Positions 9,024 to 16,012 of a stretch of 61,323 bases of DNA are shown here, piece after piece. Origin of the DNA: UM-FILTER-47-13 sp964445195. GTDB lineage: Bacteria > Pseudomonadota > Alphaproteobacteria > Micavibrionales > Micavibrionaceae. The stretch is taken from assembly GCA_964445195.1 (NCBI GenBank), contig CAYUKA010000013.1:1-61323 (forward strand). Reading direction: 5' to 3'. Position 1 is the first letter of the stretch, and every line of letters begins with the position of its first letter. The notes under the pieces were generated by a model. That model saw only the letters and a program-made list of their open reading frames with translations. It had not been told where the DNA came from and searched no databases. Made by a program: the position numbers and the translations under genes.

Positions 9024-9078
9024 CGTACGCGAATGCGTACGCAGGCTTTTAGTGTAGAGGAGTTGACGTACATCACAA
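9024..9078 (-). promoter_or_regulatory. Promoter and palindromic operator of the RHH gene
   Basis: Reading toward the RHH gene, TTGTGA (9078-9073) and TACACT (9056-9051) are separated by 16 bases, a plausible housekeeping promoter. The expected transcription start (about 9044) falls beside a perfect inverted repeat, CGTACGC-N4-GCGTACG (9024-9041). A third ACGTAC lies within the promoter spacer (9065-9070). Spaced GTAC half-sites overlapping a promoter are what an autorepressing ribbon-helix-helix protein would bind. The protein-site pairing is inferred from position only. Confidence 0.55.
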
Positions 9079-9111
9079 GCGGAAGATGTATAAAAATAAA
9101 AATTAATCTTC

Positions 9112-9393
9112 TTATGGTTGATATTGATCGGGCGCAAAAGCCTTGATGGATAAGGCATGAGGCAAATTTTCCAATCGGCTTTGCAAAATGCCGAAGACCA
9201 TACGATGGCGTTCGATCCGGGACAGCGCCGCAAACTGCGAACAAACAATCACGATTTGAAAATGGCTTTCGCCACTGCCGTCATCGCCACTATGGCCCGC
9301 ATGTAAGTGACTTTCATTTATAACCTTAAGTTGATCCGGATGAAGAGAGTCCTGTAAAGCACTTTCAATCTGCGCTGCGATTCGCCCGGTCAT
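9112..9393 (-). CDS. BolA family protein
   Basis: A 93-residue BolA-fold protein. BolA proteins pair with monothiol glutaredoxins to bind [2Fe-2S] clusters and influence iron handling and cell shape; some bind DNA. The domain runs from IESALQDSLHPDQLKVINES through HAGHSGDDGSGESHFQIVIV to the RHRMVFGIL helix and the conserved HALSIKAFAP end. An AGGGA ribosome site lies 12 bases before the ATG. Divergent from the J-domain gene, the usual alphaproteobacterial neighbour of cobS/cobT. Confidence 0.93.
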   Translation of the reverse strand: MTGRIAAQIESALQDSLHPDQLKVINESHLHAGHSGDDGSGESHFQIVIVCSQFAALSRIERHRMVFGILQSRLENLPHALSIKAFAPDQYQP

Positions 9394-9456
9394 GGATGAT
9401 AATTCCCTGCTTTGAAAACTTGTTTACGGTAACAGGACATATCATAATTATAGAAG

Positions 9457-10077
9457 ATGCCGAAAATATATTTGAAGCCCAATTCCGCCGAGTATCTTGA
9501 TGAGACTGCCAAGCCTCATCGCTACACATGCGATATGCCTGGATGCGGCGAAAAAGCCGAACACAGGGCGCCAAAGGACCGCAGCCTGAATGAACATTAC
9601 CGCTTTTGCCTCCAGCATGTGCAGGACTATAACAAGGCATGGGATTACTTTTCCGGCATGGCCGCACGCGATATCGAGGATCATATCATTCGCAGCGGCC
9701 TGTGGGACCGGCCGACCTGGCGCTTTGAAAGCTACACAAATCTTGAGGATGATCTCAAACACAAGGCCTGGCAAACCTATAATTACAGCGAGGCCGATTC
9801 TGAAAGCGAAGAAAACACAAGCGCCGGCCCGCGCTTTGCCGGCACGTCACCGGAATATGAAGCGCTGGCGATCATGGGCTTAACACCGCCGGTCGATCTG
9901 GCGCAAATCAAGACGCGCTACAAGGACCTGGCCAAAAAGCACCATCCCGACCTGAACCGAAACGACCTAAAAGCCGAGGAGCTTCTCAAACGCATTAATA
10001 TGGCCTATACAATATTAAGACTGGCCTATGAAACGTTTGAAACCCTAAGCAAAGAGACTGACACCGCCCGTGACTGA
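9457..10077 (+). CDS. J-domain (DnaJ-like) co-chaperone
   Basis: A 206-residue protein with a C-terminal J domain (about 135-200): helix II and the HPD motif in KKHHPDLNRND, needed to stimulate DnaK ATPase. The N-terminal part contains CDMPGCGEKAEHRAPKD and FCLQHVQDYNKAW, a CxxxxC...C-x2-H arrangement that may hold zinc. This layout is typical of the J-domain gene preceding cobS in alphaproteobacteria. Its stop overlaps the cobS start by eight bases. The client is unknown; linkage suggests the CobS/CobT complex. Confidence 0.9.
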   Translation: MPKIYLKPNSAEYLDETAKPHRYTCDMPGCGEKAEHRAPKDRSLNEHYRFCLQHVQDYNKAWDYFSGMAARDIEDHIIRSGLWDRPTWRFESYTNLEDDLKHKAWQTYNYSEADSESEENTSAGPRFAGTSPEYEALAIMGLTPPVDLAQIKTRYKDLAKKHHPDLNRNDLKAEELLKRINMAYTILRLAYETFETLSKETDTARD

Positions 10078-11083
10078 CAACAATCAAAACACCGGAACGC
10101 CGGCGCCTTTCGCCCCGAACAGCGCCGAGCACACCACGATTCCCGACACGACATTCAATGCTCGCGACACGTTCGGCCTTGATCTCGACTGGGAAGTGCC
10201 GGGATTCAGCCATCACCACCCGAACGTGCCGGATATCGACGACAGCTACCATTTCGATCACGATACAACGCTGTCAATCCTTGCCGGCTTTGCCCATAAC
10301 CGCCGGGTCATGATCCAGGGCTATCACGGCACCGGAAAATCAACCCATATTGAACAGGTTGCAGCCCGCCTGAACTGGCCCTGTGTGCGCATTAACCTCG
10401 ATAGTCATGTCAGCCGTATTGACCTGCTCGGCAAGGATATGATCGTGCTGAAGGACGGCCAGCAGGTCACCGAATATAAAGAGGGCCTGTTGCCATGGGC
10501 GCTGCAAAACCCGGTGGCGCTGGTGTTCGATGAATATGACGCCGGCCGCCCGGACGTAATGTTCGTGATCCAGCGTGTGCTGGAAGCTGAGGGACGATTA
10601 ACCCTGCTCGACCAGAATACGGTGATCCGGCCCCACCCGGCCTTCCGCCTGTTCGCCACCGCCAACACGATCGGGCTTGGCGATACAACCGGCCTGTATC
10701 ACGGCTCGCAGCAGCTAAACCAAGCCCAGCTTGACCGCTGGAATATCGTCACGACGCTGAACTACCTGCCGCATGACGATGAAATGCAGATCATGCTGCA
10801 GAAGAACCCCGACCTTGATAATGCCGAAGGCCGCGAAGAAATCGACGCTATGGTCCGCCTCGCCGACCTGACGCGGCAGGGCTTTATCAATGGTGATTTA
10901 TCAACCCTGATGTCGCCGCGCACGGTTCTGAGCTGGATTGAAAATGAAAAAATCTTCCGCGACCGCGAGTTTTCGTTCCGCCTCAGCTTCCTGAACAAAT
11001 GTGACGAAGCCGAACGCCCGGCCATCGCCGAGTATTACCAGCGCTGCTTCGGGGTCGATATCATGGACGAGGCCGATGCTTGA
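10070..11083 (+). CDS. cobS: CobS, AAA+ (MoxR-type) ATPase subunit of cobaltochelatase
   Basis: CobS is the AAA+ ring subunit that, with CobT, drives CobN to insert cobalt into hydrogenobyrinate a,c-diamide. The 337-residue product has a typical CobS N-terminus (NARDTFGLDLDWEVPGFS), Walker A GYHGTGKST, Walker B ALVFDEYD, sensor 1 in RLFATANTIGLGD and an arginine-rich C-terminus (LMSPRTVLSWIENEK). It overlaps the J-domain gene by 8 bases and the HEPN gene by 8 bases. CobN is not in this window, so a role outside cobalamin synthesis, as a MoxR/vWA chaperone, cannot be excluded. Confidence 0.93.
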   Translation: MTDNNQNTGTPAPFAPNSAEHTTIPDTTFNARDTFGLDLDWEVPGFSHHHPNVPDIDDSYHFDHDTTLSILAGFAHNRRVMIQGYHGTGKSTHIEQVAARLNWPCVRINLDSHVSRIDLLGKDMIVLKDGQQVTEYKEGLLPWALQNPVALVFDEYDAGRPDVMFVIQRVLEAEGRLTLLDQNTVIRPHPAFRLFATANTIGLGDTTGLYHGSQQLNQAQLDRWNIVTTLNYLPHDDEMQIMLQKNPDLDNAEGREEIDAMVRLADLTRQGFINGDLSTLMSPRTVLSWIENEKIFRDREFSFRLSFLNKCDEAERPAIAEYYQRCFGVDIMDEADA

Positions 11084-11480
11084 TTTGTCATCATACGGCA
11101 AAGCCATCGCCGCACTAGCAGACGCCATCAAGGCACGCGAAACCGATCCGGCACAAGGGCTCTTTCTGGATGCCGCTATCCAGAGATTCGAGTTTACCTA
11201 CGAGCTGTCATGGAAAACATTGAAACGTTTTCTGGAAATGACCGGTGCGTCTGAGGAGGCCGTTGACACGCTGTCTTTTGCCGATCTGATCCGCACAGGA
11301 AATGAACACGGGCTACTTTTGAATGACTGGACACGCTGGAGCGAATACAGAAACGCGCGCAATAAAACCAGCCATACCTATGATGAAAACAAAGCGCTTG
11401 AGGTTTATCGAATCATTCCATCATTTCTTGACGAGGCCAAATATCTGTATGCCCAAATCAACGCCCGACAGTCTGAATAA
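11076..11480 (+). CDS. HEPN-domain protein (HepT / HI0074-like)
   Basis: A 134-residue HEPN protein of the nucleotidyltransferase-substrate (HI0074) family, with the helical signature FEFTYELSWKTLKRFL. The RNase-type motif RX4HXY is intact: Arg95, His100 and Tyr102 in RNKTSHTY. In characterised HepT-MntA toxin-antitoxin pairs this HEPN protein is the toxin and MntA silences it by AMPylating that Tyr. The ATG at 11076 overlaps the cobS stop by 8 bases. Its 3' end overlaps the MNT gene by 32 bases. Unusually, the pair lies inside the cobS-cobT gene chain. Confidence 0.85.
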   Translation: MLDLSSYGKAIAALADAIKARETDPAQGLFLDAAIQRFEFTYELSWKTLKRFLEMTGASEEAVDTLSFADLIRTGNEHGLLLNDWTRWSEYRNARNKTSHTYDENKALEVYRIIPSFLDEAKYLYAQINARQSE

Positions 11481-11787
11481 GCGCACCGGGCTGTACCTCC
11501 CCGATGCTGAGACGGCCATCGTTCTGGATATTCTTGGCCGATACGCGCCTGGACGCGCGGTCACGGTGTTTGGTTCGCGCGCGACGGGAAAAAACCTGAA
11601 ACCCTATTCCGATCTTGATCTCTGCATCATGGGCGACATGCCTCTCACTCTGGCCCAGAACGCCAGCCTTGAAGACGCGTTCAGCGAAAGCGACCTGCCG
11701 ATCAAAGTCGATATTGCCGACTGGGCCGCAACAGATGAAAGTTTTCGCCGTATTATCATGCAACAGGCACTTCCTTTAATAGAATGA
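11449..11787 (+). CDS. Minimal nucleotidyltransferase (MntA-like)
   Basis: A 112-residue minimal nucleotidyltransferase (polymerase-beta fold). It has GS (residues 42-43), then DLD (Asp55 and Asp57) in FGSRATGKNL-KPYSDLDL, and a third acidic residue, Asp88, in IKVDIADW. The GS-to-DxD spacing is 11 residues, one more than the common GSX10DXD. Known homologues are antitoxins that AMPylate the partner HEPN toxin. I chose the ATG at 11449; a Met further upstream lies in sequence unlike the family. The stop overlaps the cobT start as ATGA. Confidence 0.86.
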   Translation: MPKSTPDSLNKRTGLYLPDAETAIVLDILGRYAPGRAVTVFGSRATGKNLKPYSDLDLCIMGDMPLTLAQNASLEDAFSESDLPIKVDIADWAATDESFRRIIMQQALPLIE

Positions 11788-13655
11788 CCGACAGCGAGAC
11801 ACAGCAAAGCCGGCTCGAACAGTTCAAGACCGCGACGGCCGCGGCGCTACGGGCACTGGCGCGCCGCAAGAATGTCGATGTCAGCTTTTCCGCCAATGAA
11901 GGCGCTTATCCGAACGCGCAGGACCAATCCCCGCAGGGCGCGGCCCGCTTGCCCCTGCCCGACCGGGAAATGAGCGAGAGCAGCAAGGCGCTCGTGCGCG
12001 GCAACGCCGATGCCCGCGCCCTGCGCCTGCAACATCACAGCGCCGCCCTGCACCGGGAAAACGCGCCGCTCGACCTGACGGCGCAGGCTGTTTTCAACGC
12101 GCTGGAGCAGGCGCGCTGCGAAGCGCTGGGCATGAGCGAGATGAAGGGGGTCGCCGACAATCTTCATACGGTGCTGGATCAAAAATGCCGCCGCCTCGGC
12201 TACGAAGCCATCGACACGCGCGAAGACGCAAATATCGCCGATGCCATGCATGTTATGGCCCGTCTGGCCTTGACCGGTGAAGAAGCGCCCGCTACCGCGC
12301 AAAAGCTGGCCGGGCTGTGGCGGCCGTGGCTGGATGACAAACTCGGCCCGGACGGGCTGGCGCGGCTGCGCCCGGCCCTGCACGATCAGGAACAGTTCGC
12401 CGCCCTTGCCCGCGCCCTGATCCGTGAAATGGATATGGATGCCGGCGAAGACGACAGACAAGCCGACAACCCCGATGAAAAAGCCGAACAGGCTGGCGAA
12501 CCTGACGGCCCGGATGACCAGACCGAAGATCAGGACGATGAGCAAAGCGCCGACGAACACGCCGGTTCCGATGGCGCCGATGACAGCGACACGACCGAAG
12601 ATAGCGGCGAAAGCCAGCAGGCCGCCGCCGAAGACACGCCTGACGAGGTCCAGCATACCGCCGCCGAGGAAGATGACGCCGGGCTGCCGCAAGTGAAACG
12701 GCCGGAGGGGTATATACCCGGCCCTGACAGCTCCTACACGATCTACACAACCCAGTATGACGAGACCATACGCGCCGAGGATCTGGCCGAGCGCGAGGAA
12801 CTTGAACGCCTGCGCGCCATGCTGGACCAGCAGCTCGCCCACCTGCAGAACGTTACCACCAAGCTGGCGAACCGCCTGCAACGCAAACTGATGGCCAAGC
12901 AGCAGCGCTCCTGGCAATTCGATATGGATGAAGGGCTTCTTGATGTCGGCCGCCTCGCCCGCATCGTGGCCAACCCGACCGTGCCGCTGGCCTATAAGCA
13001 GGAAAAGGAGACCGAGTTCCGCGATACCGTTGTCACACTGCTGATCGACAATTCCGGTTCTATGCGCGGTCGGCCGATCGCGATTGCCGCGATGTGCACC
13101 GATATCCTCGCCCGCACGCTGGAGCGCTGCGGCGTCAAGGTCGAGATTCTCGGCTTTACGACGCGGGCATGGAAAGGCGGCAAGGCCCGTGACCTGTGGA
13201 TACAGAACAACCGCCCGCCTCACCCGGGCCGTCTTAACGATATACGGCACATCATCTACAAACCGGCAGACTCGCCGTGGCGGCGATCCCGGCGCAATCT
13301 CGGCCTGATGCTCAAAGAAGGGCTGCTGAAAGAAAATATCGACGGCGAAGCGCTTGTCTGGGCCTATAACCGCCTCGCCCCGCGCGGCGAGCAGCGCAAG
13401 ATCCTGATGGTCATCTCAGACGGCGCGCCGGTCGATGACTCGACCCTGTCCGTCAACCCGTCGAACATTCTTGAACAGGATTTGCGCAACATCATCGCCT
13501 GGATCGAAGACCAGTCGCCGGTCGAGCTAACGGCCATCGGTATCGGTCATGACGTGACCCGTTATTACCGCCGGGCCATGACCATTGCCGATGCCGACGA
13601 GCTGGCCAAAGCGCTGGTATCGCAGATTGAAGATTTGTTTGAGGTCAGGACTTAA
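11784..13655 (+). CDS. cobT: CobT, vWA subunit of cobaltochelatase
   Basis: CobT is the von Willebrand A partner of CobS in the cobalt-insertion complex. The 623-residue product has an N-terminal CobT domain (about 1-215), a very acidic Asp/Glu/Ala linker (about 220-300), a helical segment (ERLRAMLDQQLAHLQNV), and a C-terminal vWA domain with the MIDAS motif DNSGSM (Asp422) and VISDGAPVDD. The start overlaps the MNT stop by four bases. Its stop lies five bases from the convergent DUF1194 gene. A copy of its last 15 codons is found at 14734, a relic of a local duplication. Confidence 0.93.
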   Translation: MTDSETQQSRLEQFKTATAAALRALARRKNVDVSFSANEGAYPNAQDQSPQGAARLPLPDREMSESSKALVRGNADARALRLQHHSAALHRENAPLDLTAQAVFNALEQARCEALGMSEMKGVADNLHTVLDQKCRRLGYEAIDTREDANIADAMHVMARLALTGEEAPATAQKLAGLWRPWLDDKLGPDGLARLRPALHDQEQFAALARALIREMDMDAGEDDRQADNPDEKAEQAGEPDGPDDQTEDQDDEQSADEHAGSDGADDSDTTEDSGESQQAAAEDTPDEVQHTAAEEDDAGLPQVKRPEGYIPGPDSSYTIYTTQYDETIRAEDLAEREELERLRAMLDQQLAHLQNVTTKLANRLQRKLMAKQQRSWQFDMDEGLLDVGRLARIVANPTVPLAYKQEKETEFRDTVVTLLIDNSGSMRGRPIAIAAMCTDILARTLERCGVKVEILGFTTRAWKGGKARDLWIQNNRPPHPGRLNDIRHIIYKPADSPWRRSRRNLGLMLKEGLLKENIDGEALVWAYNRLAPRGEQRKILMVISDGAPVDDSTLSVNPSNILEQDLRNIIAWIEDQSPVELTAIGIGHDVTRYYRRAMTIADADELAKALVSQIEDLFEVRT

Positions 13656-13660
13656 TTCCC

Positions 13661-14665
13661 TTAACCCAGCCTGATCTCCGTCGGGCGTAACACCGCCGGG
13701 CCGGCTTCGGCAAACTGCGTTTGCGGTTCCTCATCTGGTTCAAGGCTGGCGGTAGGATTCATGATATGGGTTTCAAAAGCCTTGATAATTTTTTCAATAA
13801 ACGCCAGCATGCCGCGCTGGTTACCCTGCAAGTCCTGCAACCCGTCATCTGCTACAACCCAGACCCGCCCCGGCTCGGCCCAGATACCATCCTCACCACT
13901 CTCGTAATCCTTGCTCACAACGCCATTACTTAAATATGATTCCATATCATCGCCACTCTTTTTATTAAGAATAGCAAACCCATTTATAGTCACGCCCATT
14001 GGCGCAAGCTTGCCCTTAGAGATATGGAAAGGAACGAATGATATTCCATCACTAAACATGTCAAAGATGCGACGTTCCGTCACTTCCCATGGATTACCGG
14101 AAAATAATTTTCGAGCACGACCAAACGCGGGGGCATACTGCGTACCTCCATTACGCAAGCGCGTCAGGTTCAGGATTTCCAGCGCCAGCATATCAAGCTT
14201 ATCAGGTTCCGCCGAAGAATTTGCCGGATCGCCAGGCCGGTAAGGTTTATCATTAATTTCATCGCCGCGGATATCAACCCATGGCACACGAATGAAGGCT
14301 CGATCGTCAAAATCCAAGAATGCTATAGCCATATCGTTATTACCAGGTTTATATTTCAGAGCCTGCCTAAATCGCTCGGAATTAATTGCCTGCGCTGCAC
14401 CGCTGGTCTGAATATAAAATTCGTCGTCATCCATAGAAATGCTTGAATCAAACCCAATAACCAATGCGATTGATACGGGATCAAGATTAGCGGACGCGAG
14501 GCTCTCGTGCCTGTAGATCTTCTCGGCTTCCTTCAATTCTACACCGGAAAAATCATCGACATGAGAGTTATTGGCCATAGCCGGCTGGCTGGCCAGAAGA
14601 CCGCCTGCAAGAAGTCCTGCTGCTGCCGCTGTCATAGCGGCTGTTAAATAACCTCGCCTGAACAT
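13661..14665 (-). CDS. Tat-exported DUF1194 / vWA-like protein, copy 1
   Basis: First of four tandem paralogues. A twin-arginine signal (FRRGYLTAAMTAAAAG... ending SQPAMA) precedes a DUF1194 domain: a MIDAS-type DxSxS in GFDSSISMDD, LDFDDRAFIRVPWVDIRG, NGGTQYAPAFGRA, RIFDMFSDG and MGVTINGFAI, ending with the array-wide motif GIWAEPGRVWVVADDG. I start at 14665 (334 aa) by alignment with copy 2; an in-frame Met at 14701 also exists. It is nearly identical to copy 2 except for the signal/N-terminal region and a patch after the MIDAS-face Asp. No clear ribosome site. A secreted adhesion or scaffold role is a guess. Confidence 0.85.
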   Translation of the reverse strand: MFRRGYLTAAMTAAAAGLLAGGLLASQPAMANNSHVDDFSGVELKEAEKIYRHESLASANLDPVSIALVIGFDSSISMDDDEFYIQTSGAAQAINSERFRQALKYKPGNNDMAIAFLDFDDRAFIRVPWVDIRGDEINDKPYRPGDPANSSAEPDKLDMLALEILNLTRLRNGGTQYAPAFGRARKLFSGNPWEVTERRIFDMFSDGISFVPFHISKGKLAPMGVTINGFAILNKKSGDDMESYLSNGVVSKDYESGEDGIWAEPGRVWVVADDGLQDLQGNQRGMLAFIEKIIKAFETHIMNPTASLEPDEEPQTQFAEAGPAVLRPTEIRLG

Positions 14666-14733
14666 TCTTATTTTTGCTGCTATTTTTGATATTGCAGGCA
14701 CAATATTTACATAGATTGGGACTGCGGGTCAAG

Positions 14734-14778
14734 GCGCTGGTATCGCAGATTGAGGACTTGTTCGAGGTCAGAGGGTAA
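14734..14778 (+). repeat. Duplicated 3' tail of cobT
   Basis: Fifteen codons, GCGCTGGTATCGCAGATTGA onward to a TAA stop, match the last codons of cobT (13611-13655; ALVSQIEDLFEVR) with a few synonymous changes. There is no start or upstream coding sequence. It sits between DUF1194 copies 1 and 2 in the same position relative to copy 2 as the real cobT end has to copy 1, so it marks one edge of the tandem duplication that created the second copy. Confidence 0.88.
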
Positions 14779-14839
14779 TCTCTATCCTCTCATTCCGAAC
14801 GCCGGCTCCTGCCGCCATCCCAAGCGCCGTCCCCCTTTC

Positions 14840-14917
14840 GTCATCCCGAGCGTATGCGAGGGATCTCCCCGTTCAGTGCGCGGCCTCATGAGATGTCTCG
14901 CGTACGCTCGACATGAC
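14840..14917. repeat. Dispersed palindromic repeat, family 1
   Basis: A 78-bp imperfect palindrome opening GTCATCCCGAGCGTATGCGAG and closing CTCGCGTACGCTCGACATGAC. It shares its GTCATnnCGAG ends with elements at 19169, 33241, 43312, 47115 and 59111. It lies between the cobT-tail relic and the end of DUF1194 copy 2, so it arrived at that junction after, or together with, the duplication. Confidence 0.75.
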
Positions 14918-14930
14918 AGTGGGTGGATTA

Positions 14931-15929
14931 TTAACCCAACCTGATCTCCGTCGGGCGTAACACCGCCGGGCCGGCTTCGGCAAACTGCGTTTGCGGTTCC
15001 TCATCTGGTTCAAGGCTGGCGGTAGGATTCATGATATGGGTTTCAAAAGCCTTGATAATTTTTTCAATAAACGCCAGCATGCCGCGCTGGTTACCCTGCA
15101 AGTCCTGCAACCCGTCATCTGCTACAACCCAGACCCGCCCCGGCTCGGCCCAGATACCATCCTCACCACTCTCGTAATCCTTGCTCACAACGTTATCACT
15201 CAAGTAGGTGTCCAGATCACTATTGTTATTAATGATGGCAAACCCATTTATAGTCACGCCCATTGCCGTAAGTTTATTTCTGGCAAAATTAGCAGAAACA
15301 GTTGATTTTCCGTCACTAAACATGTCAAAGATGCGACGTTCCGTCACTTCCCATGGATTACCGGAAAATAATTTTCGAGCACGACCAAACGCGGGGGCAT
15401 ACTGCGTACCTCCATTACGCAAGCGCGTCAGGTTCAGGATTTCCAGCGCCAGCATATCAAGCTTATCAGGTTCCGCCGAAGAATTTGCCGGATCGCCAGG
15501 CCGGTAAGGTTTATCATTAATTTCATCGCCGCGGATATCAACCCATGGCACACGAATGACAGCTCGGCCGTCAAAATCGAGGAATGCCATAGCCATATCG
15601 TTGTTATCAGACTTGTATTTCAAAGCCTGACGAAATCGCTCGGAATTAATCGCCTGCGCTGCACCGCTGGTCTGAATATAAAATTCGCTGTCATCCATAG
15701 AAATGCTTGTATCAAATCCAATAACCAATGCGATTGATACGGGATCAAGATTGGCGGACGCGAGGCTCTCATGCCTGTAGATCGTCTCGGCTTCCTTAAA
15801 TTCCACACTGGAAGAATCATCGACATGAGGATTACCAGCCATAGCCGGCTGGCTGGCCAGAAGACCGCCTGCAAGAAGTCCTGCTGCCGCCGCTGTCATA
15901 GCGGCTTTCAAATAACCTCGCCTGTTCAT
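14931..15929 (-). CDS. Tat-exported DUF1194 / vWA-like protein, copy 2
   Basis: A 332-residue paralogue with a good Tat motif (NRRGYLKAAMTAAAAG, cleavage after SQPAMA) and MIDAS residues Asp73, Ser75 and Ser77 in GFDTSISMDD. The segment SSAEPDKL to DMFSDG and the whole C-terminus from VVSKDYESG are the same as copy 1. The stretch just after DMFSDG differs completely (KSTVSANFARNKLTA against ISFVPFHISKGKLAP in copy 1), as does the loop after INGFAI. Blocks of identity beside sharply different patches suggest gene conversion or selection on the metal-site face. Ligand unknown. Confidence 0.86.
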   Translation of the reverse strand: MNRRGYLKAAMTAAAAGLLAGGLLASQPAMAGNPHVDDSSSVEFKEAETIYRHESLASANLDPVSIALVIGFDTSISMDDSEFYIQTSGAAQAINSERFRQALKYKSDNNDMAMAFLDFDGRAVIRVPWVDIRGDEINDKPYRPGDPANSSAEPDKLDMLALEILNLTRLRNGGTQYAPAFGRARKLFSGNPWEVTERRIFDMFSDGKSTVSANFARNKLTAMGVTINGFAIINNNSDLDTYLSDNVVSKDYESGEDGIWAEPGRVWVVADDGLQDLQGNQRGMLAFIEKIIKAFETHIMNPTASLEPDEEPQTQFAEAGPAVLRPTEIRLG

Positions 15930-16012
15930 TCTTATTGTTATTTTTTTTAATATTTAAGTCAAGACATTTACACGAATTGCAACTGCGGTCAATGCGCAGT
16001 GCAACAAAGCTT

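Noticed and set aside
11847..13250. 467-codon open frame antisense to cobT
   Set aside because: The cobT strand has the vWA and CobT motifs; the antisense product is a composition artefact.
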